Positions 17,010 through 25,571 of a stretch of DNA of 64,000 bases are shown piece by piece. A model generated the notes under the pieces. That model was not told where the DNA came from. It ran no database searches and saw only the letters and a program-made list of their open reading frames with translations. Position numbers and translations under genes: made by a program. Origin of the DNA: an uncultured Verrucomicrobiales bacterium (GTDB lineage: Bacteria > Verrucomicrobiota > Verrucomicrobiia > Verrucomicrobiales > Akkermansiaceae); the NCBI GenBank assembly GCA_937928545.1, contig CALGJQ010000044.1, positions 1 to 64,000 of the forward strand. The letters run 5' to 3'. The stretch's first letter is position 1, and the number at the start of each line of letters is the position of its first letter.

Positions 17010-17339
17010 ATGGCCTCGGAAAAAATGCGCTATGGGATGTTGGGAGAGGATGAAAGCTCCACGGAGGAAAAGTTGTCCAAGTATTCGGGTGAGGTTTCTT
17101 GGGAGTATCTCAAGGAGCACTACGAGAAGGGGTGTTTGTTTTTTGTCGATCCTGAATTGAAGTTAGAGGTGGTCGGTGCCGAGATTGTAGCTGATAATAA
17201 GACCCAGATCGAAGGCTGGTTGAAGTCGGCCGAGCTTGTGAAAATAGAGGTGCTTCATGCCTCGCAATGGGAGGGGACTGAGCAGCAGTTCGAGGCTTTG
17301 GTGGTCTCACCTTTTGTTCTTTGTCGTCCGATTTCCTAA
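17010..17339 (+). CDS. DUF2288 family protein
   Basis: The ATG at 17010 gives 109 residues that match the DUF2288 pattern throughout: YSGEVSWEYLKEHYEKG, LFFVDPELKLEVVGAEI, a WLKSAELVK strand and the closing FEALVVSPFVLCRP. The family is small, cytosolic and of unknown function. It lies between the MOSC gene and rlmN, and rlmN starts 16 bases after its stop, so the three probably form one transcript. Confidence 0.8.
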   Translation: MASEKMRYGMLGEDESSTEEKLSKYSGEVSWEYLKEHYEKGCLFFVDPELKLEVVGAEIVADNKTQIEGWLKSAELVKIEVLHASQWEGTEQQFEALVVSPFVLCRPIS

Positions 17340-17355
17340 GGTCATTTATTTCTAT

Positions 17356-18402
17356 ATGTTAACTCAAACCCAACTTGCGGAGCTTCTGGAGGAGCACGGG
17401 CAACCTGCTTATCGCGCGACTCAAATTCTTGATTGGATTTACAAGAAGCGCGCGCGGACTTGGGATGAGATGAGCAATCTTCCTGAAGGTCTCAGAGATG
17501 TGCTTGCTGAGAAATATCCTCTTCGTCCGCTTAAACACACCCTTACGAAAGGATCAGAGGATACCACGCGGAAGTTCCTCTTAGAGCTGCCCGATGGGCG
17601 TTATGTTGAGACCGTTCTGATTCCAGCATCTCCTGCTCTTTACGGAGAGAAATCTGATCGTAATACGTTGTGTGTGTCTTCGCAGGTCGGCTGTGCTTAC
17701 GGTTGCAAGTTCTGTGCGTCGGGACTGGATGGCTTTTCGCGAAATCTCACCGCAGCGGAAATTGTTTCCCAAATCATTTTGGCAGAGGAGCTCTCCGGCG
17801 AGAAGGTCAACAATCTCGTCTTCATGGGAATGGGTGAGCCTCTTGCGAACTTCGCGAACCTTTGCGACGCCCTTGAGATGATCACTTCGGACTGGGGTCT
17901 CAAGATTGGCGCGCGCCGGATCACGGTTTCGACCTCGGGATTAGTTCCTCAGATTAAAAAGCTTGCTGAGTTTCCTCGACAGATTCGTCTCGCGATTTCC
18001 CTGCACGGTCCAGATGACGAGACACGTGACAAGATTATGCCGGTGAATAAGAAGTTCCCCGTTGCCGATCTTTTCGATGCGCTCCGCATCTGGAACTCGA
18101 AGAAAAATCAAAAGATTACTCTGGAATACATCCTCATCGAAGGGGTGAATGCAAGTGTCGAACATGCGGCGATGTTGGCAAAGCGGGCCGCTTCGATTAA
18201 GGCCAAAGTAAACCTCATTCCTTACAATACGGTGGAGGGACTAGAGTGGGTTCGACCTTCGGATACGGACTGCACTCGCTTTAAGAATGTCCTGAGTAAA
18301 GCAGGGGTCTCAGCGACCTTGCGCCTTGAAAAAGGGCACGACATCGACGCAGCCTGCGGCCAGCTCCGACTTAAGAAAGAAAAGGGCCAGCTTACGGATT
18401 AG
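17356..18402 (+). CDS. rlmN: Dual-specificity RNA methyltransferase RlmN
   Basis: RlmN is a radical-SAM enzyme that methylates C2 of A2503 in 23S rRNA and A37 of some tRNAs. The radical-SAM cluster motif CAYGCKFC has cysteines at 113, 117 and 120. Other family motifs are present: VSSQVGCAYG, NLVFMGMGEPL, ITVSTSGLVPQI, LAISLHGPDDETRDKIMPVN and the C-terminal DIDAACGQL with the methyl-carrying cysteine. The ATG at 17356 (MLTQTQLAELLE) is chosen because the upstream 33 codons overlap the preceding gene and are unlike the family. Length 348 residues, normal. Confidence 0.96.
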   Translation: MLTQTQLAELLEEHGQPAYRATQILDWIYKKRARTWDEMSNLPEGLRDVLAEKYPLRPLKHTLTKGSEDTTRKFLLELPDGRYVETVLIPASPALYGEKSDRNTLCVSSQVGCAYGCKFCASGLDGFSRNLTAAEIVSQIILAEELSGEKVNNLVFMGMGEPLANFANLCDALEMITSDWGLKIGARRITVSTSGLVPQIKKLAEFPRQIRLAISLHGPDDETRDKIMPVNKKFPVADLFDALRIWNSKKNQKITLEYILIEGVNASVEHAAMLAKRAASIKAKVNLIPYNTVEGLEWVRPSDTDCTRFKNVLSKAGVSATLRLEKGHDIDAACGQLRLKKEKGQLTD

Positions 18403-18420
18403 TTTAGCCATCTCTAGGGT

Positions 18421-19620
18421 CTACTGACAGACGCCTAAGTCGCGTCCTACGCTGACGAATGCTTCAAGCGCTTGATTCAAATGATCTTGCGTATGCGCGG
18501 CAGAGATTTGAGTGCGGATCCGCGCTTTTCCCTGTGGCACGACGGGGAAGAAGAAGCCAATCGCGTAGATGTTTTTCTCCAGCAACTTTGCGGAGAATTG
18601 CTGGGATAATTCAGCGTCACCGAGGAGGACTGGGGAGATGGGGTGGTCTTCTCCAAGGATTTCGAAGCCGGTGGAGGCTAGGCCGTCACGGAAGTATTTC
18701 GTGTTCGCCTTCACGCGGTCCGCGAGTTCAGTCGAGGCGGTGAGGATTTCCAGAACCTTGAGTGAAGCGGCCACGATGGGTGGTGCGATGCTATTTGAAA
18801 AAAGGTAGGGGCGGGAGCGTTGGCGAAGGAGGTCGATGATTTCCTTTTTGCCGGAGGTGTAGCCTCCGGAGGCTCCGCCGAGGGCTTTCCCGAGAGTGCC
18901 GGTGGTGAGGTCGATTTTTCCGAAAAGGCCGCAGTGTTCGTGGGTGCCGCGTCCGCGTTCGCCGAGGAAGCCAGTGGAATGGCAGTCATCGAAGTGGACG
19001 AGGGCCTTGTATTTTTCGGCAAGGGCGTGGACGCCAGCGAGGTCGGCAATGACGCCGTCCATGGAGAAGGAACCATCTGTGGTGATGAGCTTATGGCGGG
19101 CGCCGGCGGCATCAGCGGCTTTGAGTTGTTCCTCTAGATCGGCAAGGTCATTGTTCGTATAGCGGAAGCGCTTGGCTTTGCAGAGGCGGACTCCGTCGAT
19201 GATGGAGGCGTGGTTCAGCGAGTCAGAGATGACGGCGTCTTCGGCCGTAAGGAGGGTTTCAAAGAGGCCGCCATTGGCATCGAAACAGGAGGGATAGAGG
19301 ATGGTATCTTCGGTGCCGAGAAACTCGGAGAGGGCTTCTTCGAGTTGGCGGTGGAGCGTTTGGGTTCCGCAGATGAAGCGGACGGAGGCGAGGCCGAAGC
19401 CGTGAGTAGAAATGGCAGAACGGGCGGCTTCACAGACTTCGGGGTGGTTCGCGAGACCGAGGTAGTTGTTGGCGCACATGTTGAGGACGCGGCGGCCGTC
19501 TTGGAGAGTGATTTCGGCATCTTGGGCGGAAGAGATTTGCCGCTCGGATTTGAAGAGGCCGGCGGATTTGATTTCGTCGAGGGTCTTGGCGAGTTGGGAT
19601 TGGAAGTTGGTGGTGAGCAT
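18421..19620 (-). CDS. kbl: 2-amino-3-ketobutyrate coenzyme A ligase (glycine C-acetyltransferase)
   Basis: Kbl is a PLP enzyme that cleaves 2-amino-3-ketobutyrate with CoA to glycine and acetyl-CoA, the second step of threonine breakdown. The 399-residue protein has the alpha-oxoamine synthase signatures: [43 protein letters not shown] and the PLP-lysine motif [13 protein letters not shown]. The identity as Kbl rather than BioF or a serine palmitoyltransferase comes from the adjacent tdh gene upstream on the same strand. The gap to tdh is about 158 bases and contains a small GC-rich dyad, so partial independent expression is possible. Confidence 0.95.
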   Translation of the reverse strand: MLTTNFQSQLAKTLDEIKSAGLFKSERQISSAQDAEITLQDGRRVLNMCANNYLGLANHPEVCEAARSAISTHGFGLASVRFICGTQTLHRQLEEALSEFLGTEDTILYPSCFDANGGLFETLLTAEDAVISDSLNHASIIDGVRLCKAKRFRYTNNDLADLEEQLKAADAAGARHKLITTDGSFSMDGVIADLAGVHALAEKYKALVHFDDCHSTGFLGERGRGTHEHCGLFGKIDLTTGTLGKALGGASGGYTSGKKEIIDLLRQRSRPYLFSNSIAPPIVAASLKVLEILTASTELADRVKANTKYFRDGLASTGFEILGEDHPISPVLLGDAELSQQFSAKLLEKNIYAIGFFFPVVPQGKARIRTQISAAHTQDHLNQALEAFVSVGRDLGVCQ

Positions 19621-19778
19621 TTTTTAAGTTTTTGAAGGTTAAGATTTGGTTGAGGGGTGAGTTTCACGCAGAGCTGCGGAGCAGCAGAGGGATCGTGAGT
19701 GGTTTGGGTCGTGGAAGGGGAGACTACGAAAAATGAGAATGGGGCCAAAGATGGGTGGGGGCTAAGGCTTTAGTTTCT

Positions 19779-20813
19779 TTAGCCGAGGTCGGCCCAGTGG
19801 AGGATGACTTTTCCACAAGATCCCTCATTCATGGCGGAGAAGCCTTTTTCGAAGTCAGTGTAGTCGAAACGGTGGGTGATGACGGGCTCGATGGAGAGGC
19901 CGGATTGGATCATTGAGGTCATTTGATACCAGGTATCAAACATCTTGCGTCCGTAGATCCCCTGAATGGTGAGAGAGTTGAAAATGACCTGATTCCAATC
20001 GATCCCGATCTCTGGTTCTGGGATGCCAAGGAGCGCGATCTGGCCACCATGACGCATGTTTGCGATGAGGTCATTGAAGGCGTTTTTGTTGCCAGACATT
20101 TCCATCCCTACGTCGAAGCCTTCTGTCATGCTGAGGTCTTTTTGCACTTCGGGAAGTGTTTCTTCCATGACATTCACGGTTCTTGTCGCTCCCATTGTTT
20201 TCGCGAGGGCAAGTCTTTTTGGGTTCAGATCGGTAACCACTACATGTCGCGCGCCGGAGTGCTTAGCGATCCCAGCCGCCATGCAACCGATTGGGCCTGC
20301 ACCGGTGATGAGGACATCCTCGCCAAGAAGGGGGAATGTCAGCGCGGTATGCGTAGCATTGCCAAAGGGATCAAAAATGGCAGCGCTATCCTTGGTGATT
20401 TCTGGCGCGAGCTTCCAAACGTTCGTAGCAGGTAAGACCATGAATTCAGCGAAGGCTCCTGGGGAATCGACCCCAACCCCACGGGTGTTTTTACAATAGT
20501 GGCGGCGCCCCGCGAGGCAGTTCCGGCAGCGCCCACAAATCAGGTGGCCTTCGCCAGAAACGAGGTCGCCGATTTTTAAAACGTCCACGTCTTTCCCTAG
20601 CTCGACAATGCGTCCCACGAATTCGTGACCTACGACGAGGGGGAGAGGGATCGTCTTTTGTGCCCAAGGATCCCAGTTGTAAATGTGCAGGTCAGTTCCA
20701 CAGATTCCAGTGCGATCGACTTGGATGAGGACTTCGCGTGGGCCAGGGGTGGGTTGCTCAATTTCAGTGAGAGTGAGGCCGGGAGCAGATTCCGCTTTAA
20801 TGAGTGCTTTCAT
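19779..20813 (-). CDS. tdh: L-threonine 3-dehydrogenase
   Basis: Tdh oxidises L-threonine to 2-amino-3-ketobutyrate with NAD, feeding Kbl encoded next. This zinc-dependent medium-chain dehydrogenase has the catalytic zinc site ([21 protein letters not shown]), the four-cysteine structural zinc loop ([15 protein letters not shown]), and the Rossmann motif [11 protein letters not shown]. At 344 residues it matches the E. coli enzyme. It is the first gene of the pair; the 140 bases to the divergent DUF1592 gene should hold both promoters. Confidence 0.95.
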   Translation of the reverse strand: MKALIKAESAPGLTLTEIEQPTPGPREVLIQVDRTGICGTDLHIYNWDPWAQKTIPLPLVVGHEFVGRIVELGKDVDVLKIGDLVSGEGHLICGRCRNCLAGRRHYCKNTRGVGVDSPGAFAEFMVLPATNVWKLAPEITKDSAAIFDPFGNATHTALTFPLLGEDVLITGAGPIGCMAAGIAKHSGARHVVVTDLNPKRLALAKTMGATRTVNVMEETLPEVQKDLSMTEGFDVGMEMSGNKNAFNDLIANMRHGGQIALLGIPEPEIGIDWNQVIFNSLTIQGIYGRKMFDTWYQMTSMIQSGLSIEPVITHRFDYTDFEKGFSAMNEGSCGKVILHWADLG

Positions 20814-20954
20814 GAGTGGTAGGAACTAGGTTCGATGGTGATTTCTGAGCGATGTCGGAAATGACACTAATTCTCAATTCAATACAATCTCGATAAAGTA
20901 GAATTTCCAACTTAGGAAGTAGGATTCTTCGGAAAGGGACGTATCTATTCCGCA

Positions 20955-23267
20955 ATGAAGCTTATTCTTGTTCTCTTATTTTTTCCGCTGAGTTTGCTGG
21001 GCGAGGTTTCTTTTGAGAAAGAGATCGAACCCCTGCTACAAGATTACTGCTTCGATTGCCATGGTGATGGTTCGGCAAAGGGGGATTTTTCGATGGATGA
21101 GTACGATGACCTTACGAAGCATCTCGATGACGTGGAGCACTGGCTAGCGGTTTGGCGGAACCTCCGTTCGCAGATCATGCCGCCGCCCAAAAAGGATCAG
21201 CCTGACCTGGAGGAAAAGCGCCAATTGCTTTCGTGGATCGAGAAACGGGTCTTCAAGCTCGATCCTAAGAACCCTGATCCTGGTCGGGTCACGATTCGTC
21301 GCCTGAACCGAGTCGAGTATCATTATGCCGTTCGCGATTTGCTGGGGGTGGAGTATGAGACTTGGGAGAATTTCCCTGCGGATGATACGGGCTATGGTTT
21401 CGATACTATCGGCGATGTTCTCAGTATCTCGCCGCTTCATATGGAGAAGTATCTCGCCGCGGCCTCCAGTATTGTGGAAAAGGCTCTGCCCAAAGGGACT
21501 GCGGCTCAGATTCCGGTGAGGACTTTTGATGGTGGTCAATTTCGAGAAGATGGCGACGAGAAGCAGAGTGCGGATTGGATTCCGTTTAAGAGTGAGCGGA
21601 AGGTTCGCTTGAAAACGAAAGCGCCAGCCAAAGGGGTCTATCAAGTGTCGCTGGACTATGCCGTGCGAGGTTCGGATCAGGCCACGGATCAGAGTGCTCA
21701 GGTCGAGCTTTGGGTGAATGGGAAGAAGGTCTCGGAGCGGCTCGCGGGATGGGATCAGAGTGAGAAAATTGTGCTCGCGGGTCAGGCTGATATGATCAAA
21801 GGGGACAATGTTGTCGAGGTGCGGATTTCTCCACGAGCAGCTCCTGGAGAAGGGCAGGGCGAGCAATCTGCGGTGCTGAAGCAAATCACCCTTAAGGGAC
21901 CGCTCGATGGAAGTTATAAAGAATTCCCCAAGGGTTATCGCATGATCATGGTCGATGGTGAGGCTCCGAAGGAAATGAGAGAGCGCGAACTCTATGCCCG
22001 CAAAATCATGCGCAGCTTTGTGAGCCGGGCCTTCCGACGTCCTCTGGATCGAGGGACGGTCGCTCGTCTCGTTAAGATGGCGATGGAGGTTGATCAATTG
22101 CCTGGCCGTAGTTTTGAAGACGGGATCAAGCATGCCATGACTGCGGTGCTGGCTTCTCCTCGTTTTCTTTTTCGAGCCGAAATCCAACCGGAACCCAATA
22201 ACAAGGGGAAGATCGTTCAGCTCGATGAATACGCGATTGCTTCACGGCTTTCCTTCTTCCTTTGGAGCTCAGTTCCTGATGACGAACTCTTGAGCCTCGC
22301 TTACAACAAAGAGCTTCGGAAGAATCTCCGCGCGCAAGTTGACCGAATGCTTGAGAGTCCAAAGTCCCGCCGCTTCGTCGATAACTTCGTAGGGCAATGG
22401 TTGCAGGCGCGTGATGTGGAGGGCTTGGCGTTGGATGCTCGTCGAATCATCGGCACCCGTGATCGGGGGAAGGCTGATCGGATTTTTAATGGGCGGCTCC
22501 GGAGTGACATGAAGACGGAGACCGAACTGTTCTTCGACTTCATTCTCAAAAATGATCGCCCTGCCGAAGAGCTGATTTCCGCTCGCTACAGTTTTCTCAA
22601 CGAACGTCTGGCCGAGTTCTACCAAATCCCCGGAGTGCGAGGACAAGAATTTCGTCTCGTTGATTTGCATGAACATCCTCAGCGTGGAGGAGTTTTGGGG
22701 CAGGGAACATTCTTGATTGTCACCTCGAACCCCACTCGGACATCACCCGTGAAGCGAGGGCTCTTCGTGCTCGATAACCTCCTCGGAACTCCCGCTCCTC
22801 CTGCTCCACCCGATATTCCAGAATTGGAAGAAGCGGCCCATGGGAGCGATAAGCCGCTTTCGATGCGCCAGATGATGGAGGTTCATCGAGAAAAGCCGCT
22901 TTGCGCGAGTTGTCACAAACGGATGGATCCGATCGGTCTGGGCTTGGAGAATTTTAATGCGATCGGGCAGTTCCGAACTAAGGAGCAAGGGATCAAGATT
23001 GATTCGGCAGGAGTTCTCATCACCGGCGAGAAATTTAACGATGTGGCCGGGCTGAAGAAGGTGCTCGCGAATGACCGGCGCGATGACTTTTACCGATGCT
23101 TGAGTGAGAAACTCCTCACTTATGCTCTGGGACGCGGGCCGGAGTATTATGACGCGGTGACCATCGATTTTTTGGTCAATCGCGCCAAGGCAAACAAGGG
23201 GAGCTTGAAAGAGCTCGTGATGGCTGTGATTGAGAGTGCGGCCTTCCAAAAACGTCGAGGAGGTTAG
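20955..23267 (+). CDS. Planctomycete-type cytochrome c protein (DUF1592/DUF1588/DUF1585)
   Basis: A 770-residue exported protein. Following a signal peptide comes a heme c motif CFDCHG (Cys32-His36) in the planctomycete cytochrome C domain, then DUF1587 (RRLNRVEYHYAVRDLLGV), a carbohydrate-binding-like beta domain (about 215-320), DUF1595 (FVSRAFRRPLDRG), DUF1592 (ASRLSFFLWSSVPDDELL), DUF1588 (RGGVLGQGTFLIVTSNPTRTSPVKRG with a second heme motif LCASCHKRMDPIG, near residue 650) and DUF1585 (LLTYALGRGPEYYDAVTID). The order is canonical. The next gene, 50 bases downstream, is the DUF1552 partner with which it is nearly always paired. The pair is thought to work in the periplasm; the substrate is unknown. 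Confidence 0.93.
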   Translation: MKLILVLLFFPLSLLGEVSFEKEIEPLLQDYCFDCHGDGSAKGDFSMDEYDDLTKHLDDVEHWLAVWRNLRSQIMPPPKKDQPDLEEKRQLLSWIEKRVFKLDPKNPDPGRVTIRRLNRVEYHYAVRDLLGVEYETWENFPADDTGYGFDTIGDVLSISPLHMEKYLAAASSIVEKALPKGTAAQIPVRTFDGGQFREDGDEKQSADWIPFKSERKVRLKTKAPAKGVYQVSLDYAVRGSDQATDQSAQVELWVNGKKVSERLAGWDQSEKIVLAGQADMIKGDNVVEVRISPRAAPGEGQGEQSAVLKQITLKGPLDGSYKEFPKGYRMIMVDGEAPKEMRERELYARKIMRSFVSRAFRRPLDRGTVARLVKMAMEVDQLPGRSFEDGIKHAMTAVLASPRFLFRAEIQPEPNNKGKIVQLDEYAIASRLSFFLWSSVPDDELLSLAYNKELRKNLRAQVDRMLESPKSRRFVDNFVGQWLQARDVEGLALDARRIIGTRDRGKADRIFNGRLRSDMKTETELFFDFILKNDRPAEELISARYSFLNERLAEFYQIPGVRGQEFRLVDLHEHPQRGGVLGQGTFLIVTSNPTRTSPVKRGLFVLDNLLGTPAPPAPPDIPELEEAAHGSDKPLSMRQMMEVHREKPLCASCHKRMDPIGLGLENFNAIGQFRTKEQGIKIDSAGVLITGEKFNDVAGLKKVLANDRRDDFYRCLSEKLLTYALGRGPEYYDAVTIDFLVNRAKANKGSLKELVMAVIESAAFQKRRGG

Positions 23268-23317
23268 CGAATCATTTTTTTGCGAGAAAATCTCCATTTT
23301 TCACGTAGACTCACCCT

Positions 23318-24676
23318 ATGAAGCATCGTTCTGGTTTGGATCGTCGTAAATTTCTCCGTGGTATCGGCGCAGCTGTGGGATTGCCCGCGATGGAATCGCT
23401 TAGCCCACTGATGGCCGCGACGACGGGAAGCTTAGCGACAACCGAGAAAGGTAGCCCGCTTCGCATGGCCTATCTCTACATTCCGAATGGGGTGAATTTG
23501 GAGCATTGGAGACCTTCCGGAAAGGGAGGGAACTACAAGCTTGGGAAGAGTATGGCTGCGCTCGAGGACCTGAAGAGTGATATGCAGATTTTCTCAGGTT
23601 TTGCTCATAAGCACGCCTATGCAGGTCGCGATGGAGCAGGGGATCATGCTCGTAGTAATGCCACCTTCCTGACGGGCCAGCGCGCTAAGAAGACCTCTGG
23701 ATCGGACATTAAAGTGGGAACGTCGGTGGATCAGATTGCGGCACGGGCCGTCGAGAATCAGACGCGTCTTTCCTCGCTCGAACTGACCTGCGACGGCGTT
23801 CGTAAGTCGGGTCGTTGTGATTCTGGATATTCTTGCGCCTATCAATTTAACCTTTCTTGGCGTTCGGAAAATCAGCCAAACACTCCTGAGGCGAATCCGC
23901 GTCTTGTCTTTGAGCGCCTCTTCGGAGCCGGTTCTGCGGAAGAGCGGGCAAAGAGTCTCGTCCAACGTCGTGCGACCCAGAAGTCGATCCTCGATTTCAT
24001 TTCAGATGATGCCAAGGCGATGCACCGGCACCTTGGCCGCAACGATCAGCACAAGCTTGAAGAATATCTTACGGGAGTCCGCGAAATTGAGCGTCAAATT
24101 CAGAAGAGCGAGACCCTCGGCGCTCCCATCGATCCCGGTGTGAAATCTCCAGAAGGTCAGCCCAGAAATTATAAAGATCACATGCGTCTGCTCATGGATA
24201 TGATGGTGCTGGCTTTTCAGACCGATAGCACCCGCATCTCGACCTTCCTCCTCGCTCATGATGGAAGTAATCGTTCTTTTAAAGAGATCGGAGTTTCGGA
24301 AGGTCACCATAACCTTTCTCATCACAAGAAGAAGAAAGACAACCTCGAGAAGATCCAAAAGATCGACCAATTCTACATCGAGCAACTTGCGTACTTCATG
24401 CAAAAGATGAAGACGACGGAAGATGTCGACGGGAAGTCGCTGCTGCACAATTCCATGATCGTTTACGGAAGTGGGATTGCTGACGGCGACCGCCACAGCC
24501 ATAGCGATCTCCCCGTGATTGTGGGAGGGAATGGAGGGGGAGCCTTCAATCCGGGACGCCATGTCGATCTCGGCGAGGACGTGCCGCTTTCTAATCTTTA
24601 CCTCCGGATGCTCAATGAATTCGGCGTCGATGATAAGCGCTTCGGCGACTCGACGGGGGCGCTAAAGAAAGTTTAA
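23318..24676 (+). CDS. DUF1552 family Tat-exported protein
   Basis: This 452-residue protein begins with a twin-arginine signal (DRRKFLRGIG, then AVGLPAMES) and continues with DUF1552 motifs: LRMAYLYIPNGVN, HWRPSG, IFSGFAHKHA, GDHARSNATFLTG, LSLELTCDG-like SSLELTCDG, and the C-terminal YGSGIADGDRHSHSDLPVIVGG. The family is related to the alkaline-phosphatase/sulfatase-like DUF1501 proteins and is found beside DUF1592 cytochromes in Planctomycetota and Verrucomicrobiota. Tat export suggests folding, perhaps with a metal, before secretion. Cotranscription with the preceding gene is likely, and a strong terminator follows. Confidence 0.92.
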   Translation: MKHRSGLDRRKFLRGIGAAVGLPAMESLSPLMAATTGSLATTEKGSPLRMAYLYIPNGVNLEHWRPSGKGGNYKLGKSMAALEDLKSDMQIFSGFAHKHAYAGRDGAGDHARSNATFLTGQRAKKTSGSDIKVGTSVDQIAARAVENQTRLSSLELTCDGVRKSGRCDSGYSCAYQFNLSWRSENQPNTPEANPRLVFERLFGAGSAEERAKSLVQRRATQKSILDFISDDAKAMHRHLGRNDQHKLEEYLTGVREIERQIQKSETLGAPIDPGVKSPEGQPRNYKDHMRLLMDMMVLAFQTDSTRISTFLLAHDGSNRSFKEIGVSEGHHNLSHHKKKKDNLEKIQKIDQFYIEQLAYFMQKMKTTEDVDGKSLLHNSMIVYGSGIADGDRHSHSDLPVIVGGNGGGAFNPGRHVDLGEDVPLSNLYLRMLNEFGVDDKRFGDSTGALKKV

Positions 24677-24687
24677 GATTTCTCTCC

Positions 24688-24730
24688 AAAAAAAAGCCCG
24701 CATGAGCATGGCTCGTGCGGGCTTTTTGTT
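24688..24730. terminator. Bidirectional rho-independent terminator
   Basis: AAAAAGCCCGCATGAG pairs with CTCGTGCGGGCTTTTT (one G-T pair) around a short loop, with A- and T-runs on both sides. It serves the DUF1552 gene (plus) and the convergent lipoprotein gene (minus). Confidence 0.93.
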
Positions 24731-24750
24731 TTGAGTGAGTGGTAGTCTCT

Positions 24751-25182
24751 CTACTGAGGAACTACGAAGATTTTTCCAGTGGTTGGATCCTTGGCGAGTT
24801 GACCAGGATTGAAGCCAGTGACGCGGACCTTATTGTAAGGCTTGTATGGGCTGAGGACGACACCGGGAATGTCACTGCGATTTGCGGTCGGGTAGCTTGG
24901 TGCAGTTTGCTGGACTGGAGCGTTTTGGATGGCGTCACCTCCAGTGTTGTAGGTGCCGTTCTGGCTGTTCTGGTGATCCTTGTAAGTGGCATAGCCGGCT
25001 CCTCCGAGTCCGCCTACGAGGATTCCTTTGACGATGTCTTTGGTGTCATCTCCAGCGACTGCGCCAACGGCGGCTCCAGCGACTGCGCCTCCGAGACCAT
25101 ATTGTTGTTGGCTCGGGGTGCATGAAACGAGGGTCAAGGCTCCTGCAGTGAGGCCAGTTGCGATAAGTTGGATGGTTTTCAT
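24751..25182 (-). CDS. Glycine-zipper lipoprotein
   Basis: A 143-residue lipoprotein (lipobox ending LTLVSC, Cys21) with a glycine-zipper helix pair (GLGGAVAGAAVGAVAGDD and ILVGGLGGAGYATYKD), a flexible Gln/Asn/Pro linker and a C-terminal module reading GVVLSPYKPYNKVRVTGFN and ending GKIFVVPQ. Glycine-zipper lipoproteins of the SlyB/YMGG kind sit in the outer membrane and influence envelope stability. The C-terminal part (SPYKPYNKV.V.G...G.LA.DP..GKIF.VP) occurs on many small verrucomicrobial lipoproteins. It ends at a terminator shared with the preceding operon. Confidence 0.85.
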   Translation of the reverse strand: MKTIQLIATGLTAGALTLVSCTPSQQQYGLGGAVAGAAVGAVAGDDTKDIVKGILVGGLGGAGYATYKDHQNSQNGTYNTGGDAIQNAPVQQTAPSYPTANRSDIPGVVLSPYKPYNKVRVTGFNPGQLAKDPTTGKIFVVPQ

Positions 25183-25220
25183 GTGGTTTTTAAACGGTTT
25201 AGTTCGTTATCTTATTCAAG

Positions 25221-25249
25221 AATGGCGTATTTTATACGTTTGCGCCATT
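25221..25249. promoter_or_regulatory. Inverted repeat upstream of the glycine-zipper lipoprotein gene
   Basis: Perfect 7-base arms AATGGCG and CGCCATT are separated by 15 AT-rich bases. The site lies 39 bases upstream of the lipoprotein start (minus strand). It could be an operator; no regulator is known. Confidence 0.35.
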
Positions 25250-25384
25250 AAGAACTGCATTTTTTTTAGCACTGAAAACCATGAGCGAAAGATCCCAAGG
25301 CTTTTTTTATTGGACAGAAGCGTTCTCCGGCGATAAATCCCGCCCGCATCCTTCGCCAAAGAAAGATGCACAAACCCAAAACAT

Positions 25385-25459
25385 GGCAGCGTAGCTCAGG
25401 GGTAGAGCAGAGGACTCATAAGCCTTTTGTCGGTGGTTCAAATCCACCCGTTGCTACCA
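25385..25459 (+). tRNA. tRNA with anticodon CAT (Met, or Ile2)
   Basis: A full cloverleaf is readable: acceptor GGCAGCG/CGTTGCT with encoded CCA at 25457-25459, D-arm with AGCTCAGGGGTAGAGC, anticodon loop CTCATAA (anticodon at 25417-25419) and T-arm GGTGGTTCAAATCCACC. The start is not C-A mismatched and lacks the three GC pairs of initiator tRNA, so it is elongator Met or a lysidine-modified Ile2. The 31:39 position of the anticodon stem is an A-G mismatch. Confidence 0.93.
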
Positions 25460-25465
25460 CTTTCT

Positions 25466-25504
25466 AAAAAGCCTCAATCCTATTCCTAGGGATTGGGGCT
25501 TTTT
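25466..25504 (+). terminator. Rho-independent terminator after the tRNA
   Basis: AAAAAGCCTCAATCC pairs with GGATTGGGGCTTTTT (one G-T pair) seven bases after the tRNA 3' end. Confidence 0.93.
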
Positions 25505-25540
25505 ACTGGGGGACGGGGCGGTCGGATTTGATTTCCTTGA

Positions 25541-25560
25541 AAAGTGTAAGGTGACACTTT
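25541..25560 (+). promoter_or_regulatory. 20-bp dyad overlapping the start of the Fic-MerR gene
   Basis: Perfect arms AAAGTGT and ACACTTT are separated by 6 bases (AAGGTG). The length and geometry suit a MerR-type dimer site, and the downstream gene carries a MerR-like DNA-binding domain, so autoregulation is a reasonable inference. Confidence 0.5.
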
Positions 25561-25571
25561 ATGGTTTATCC

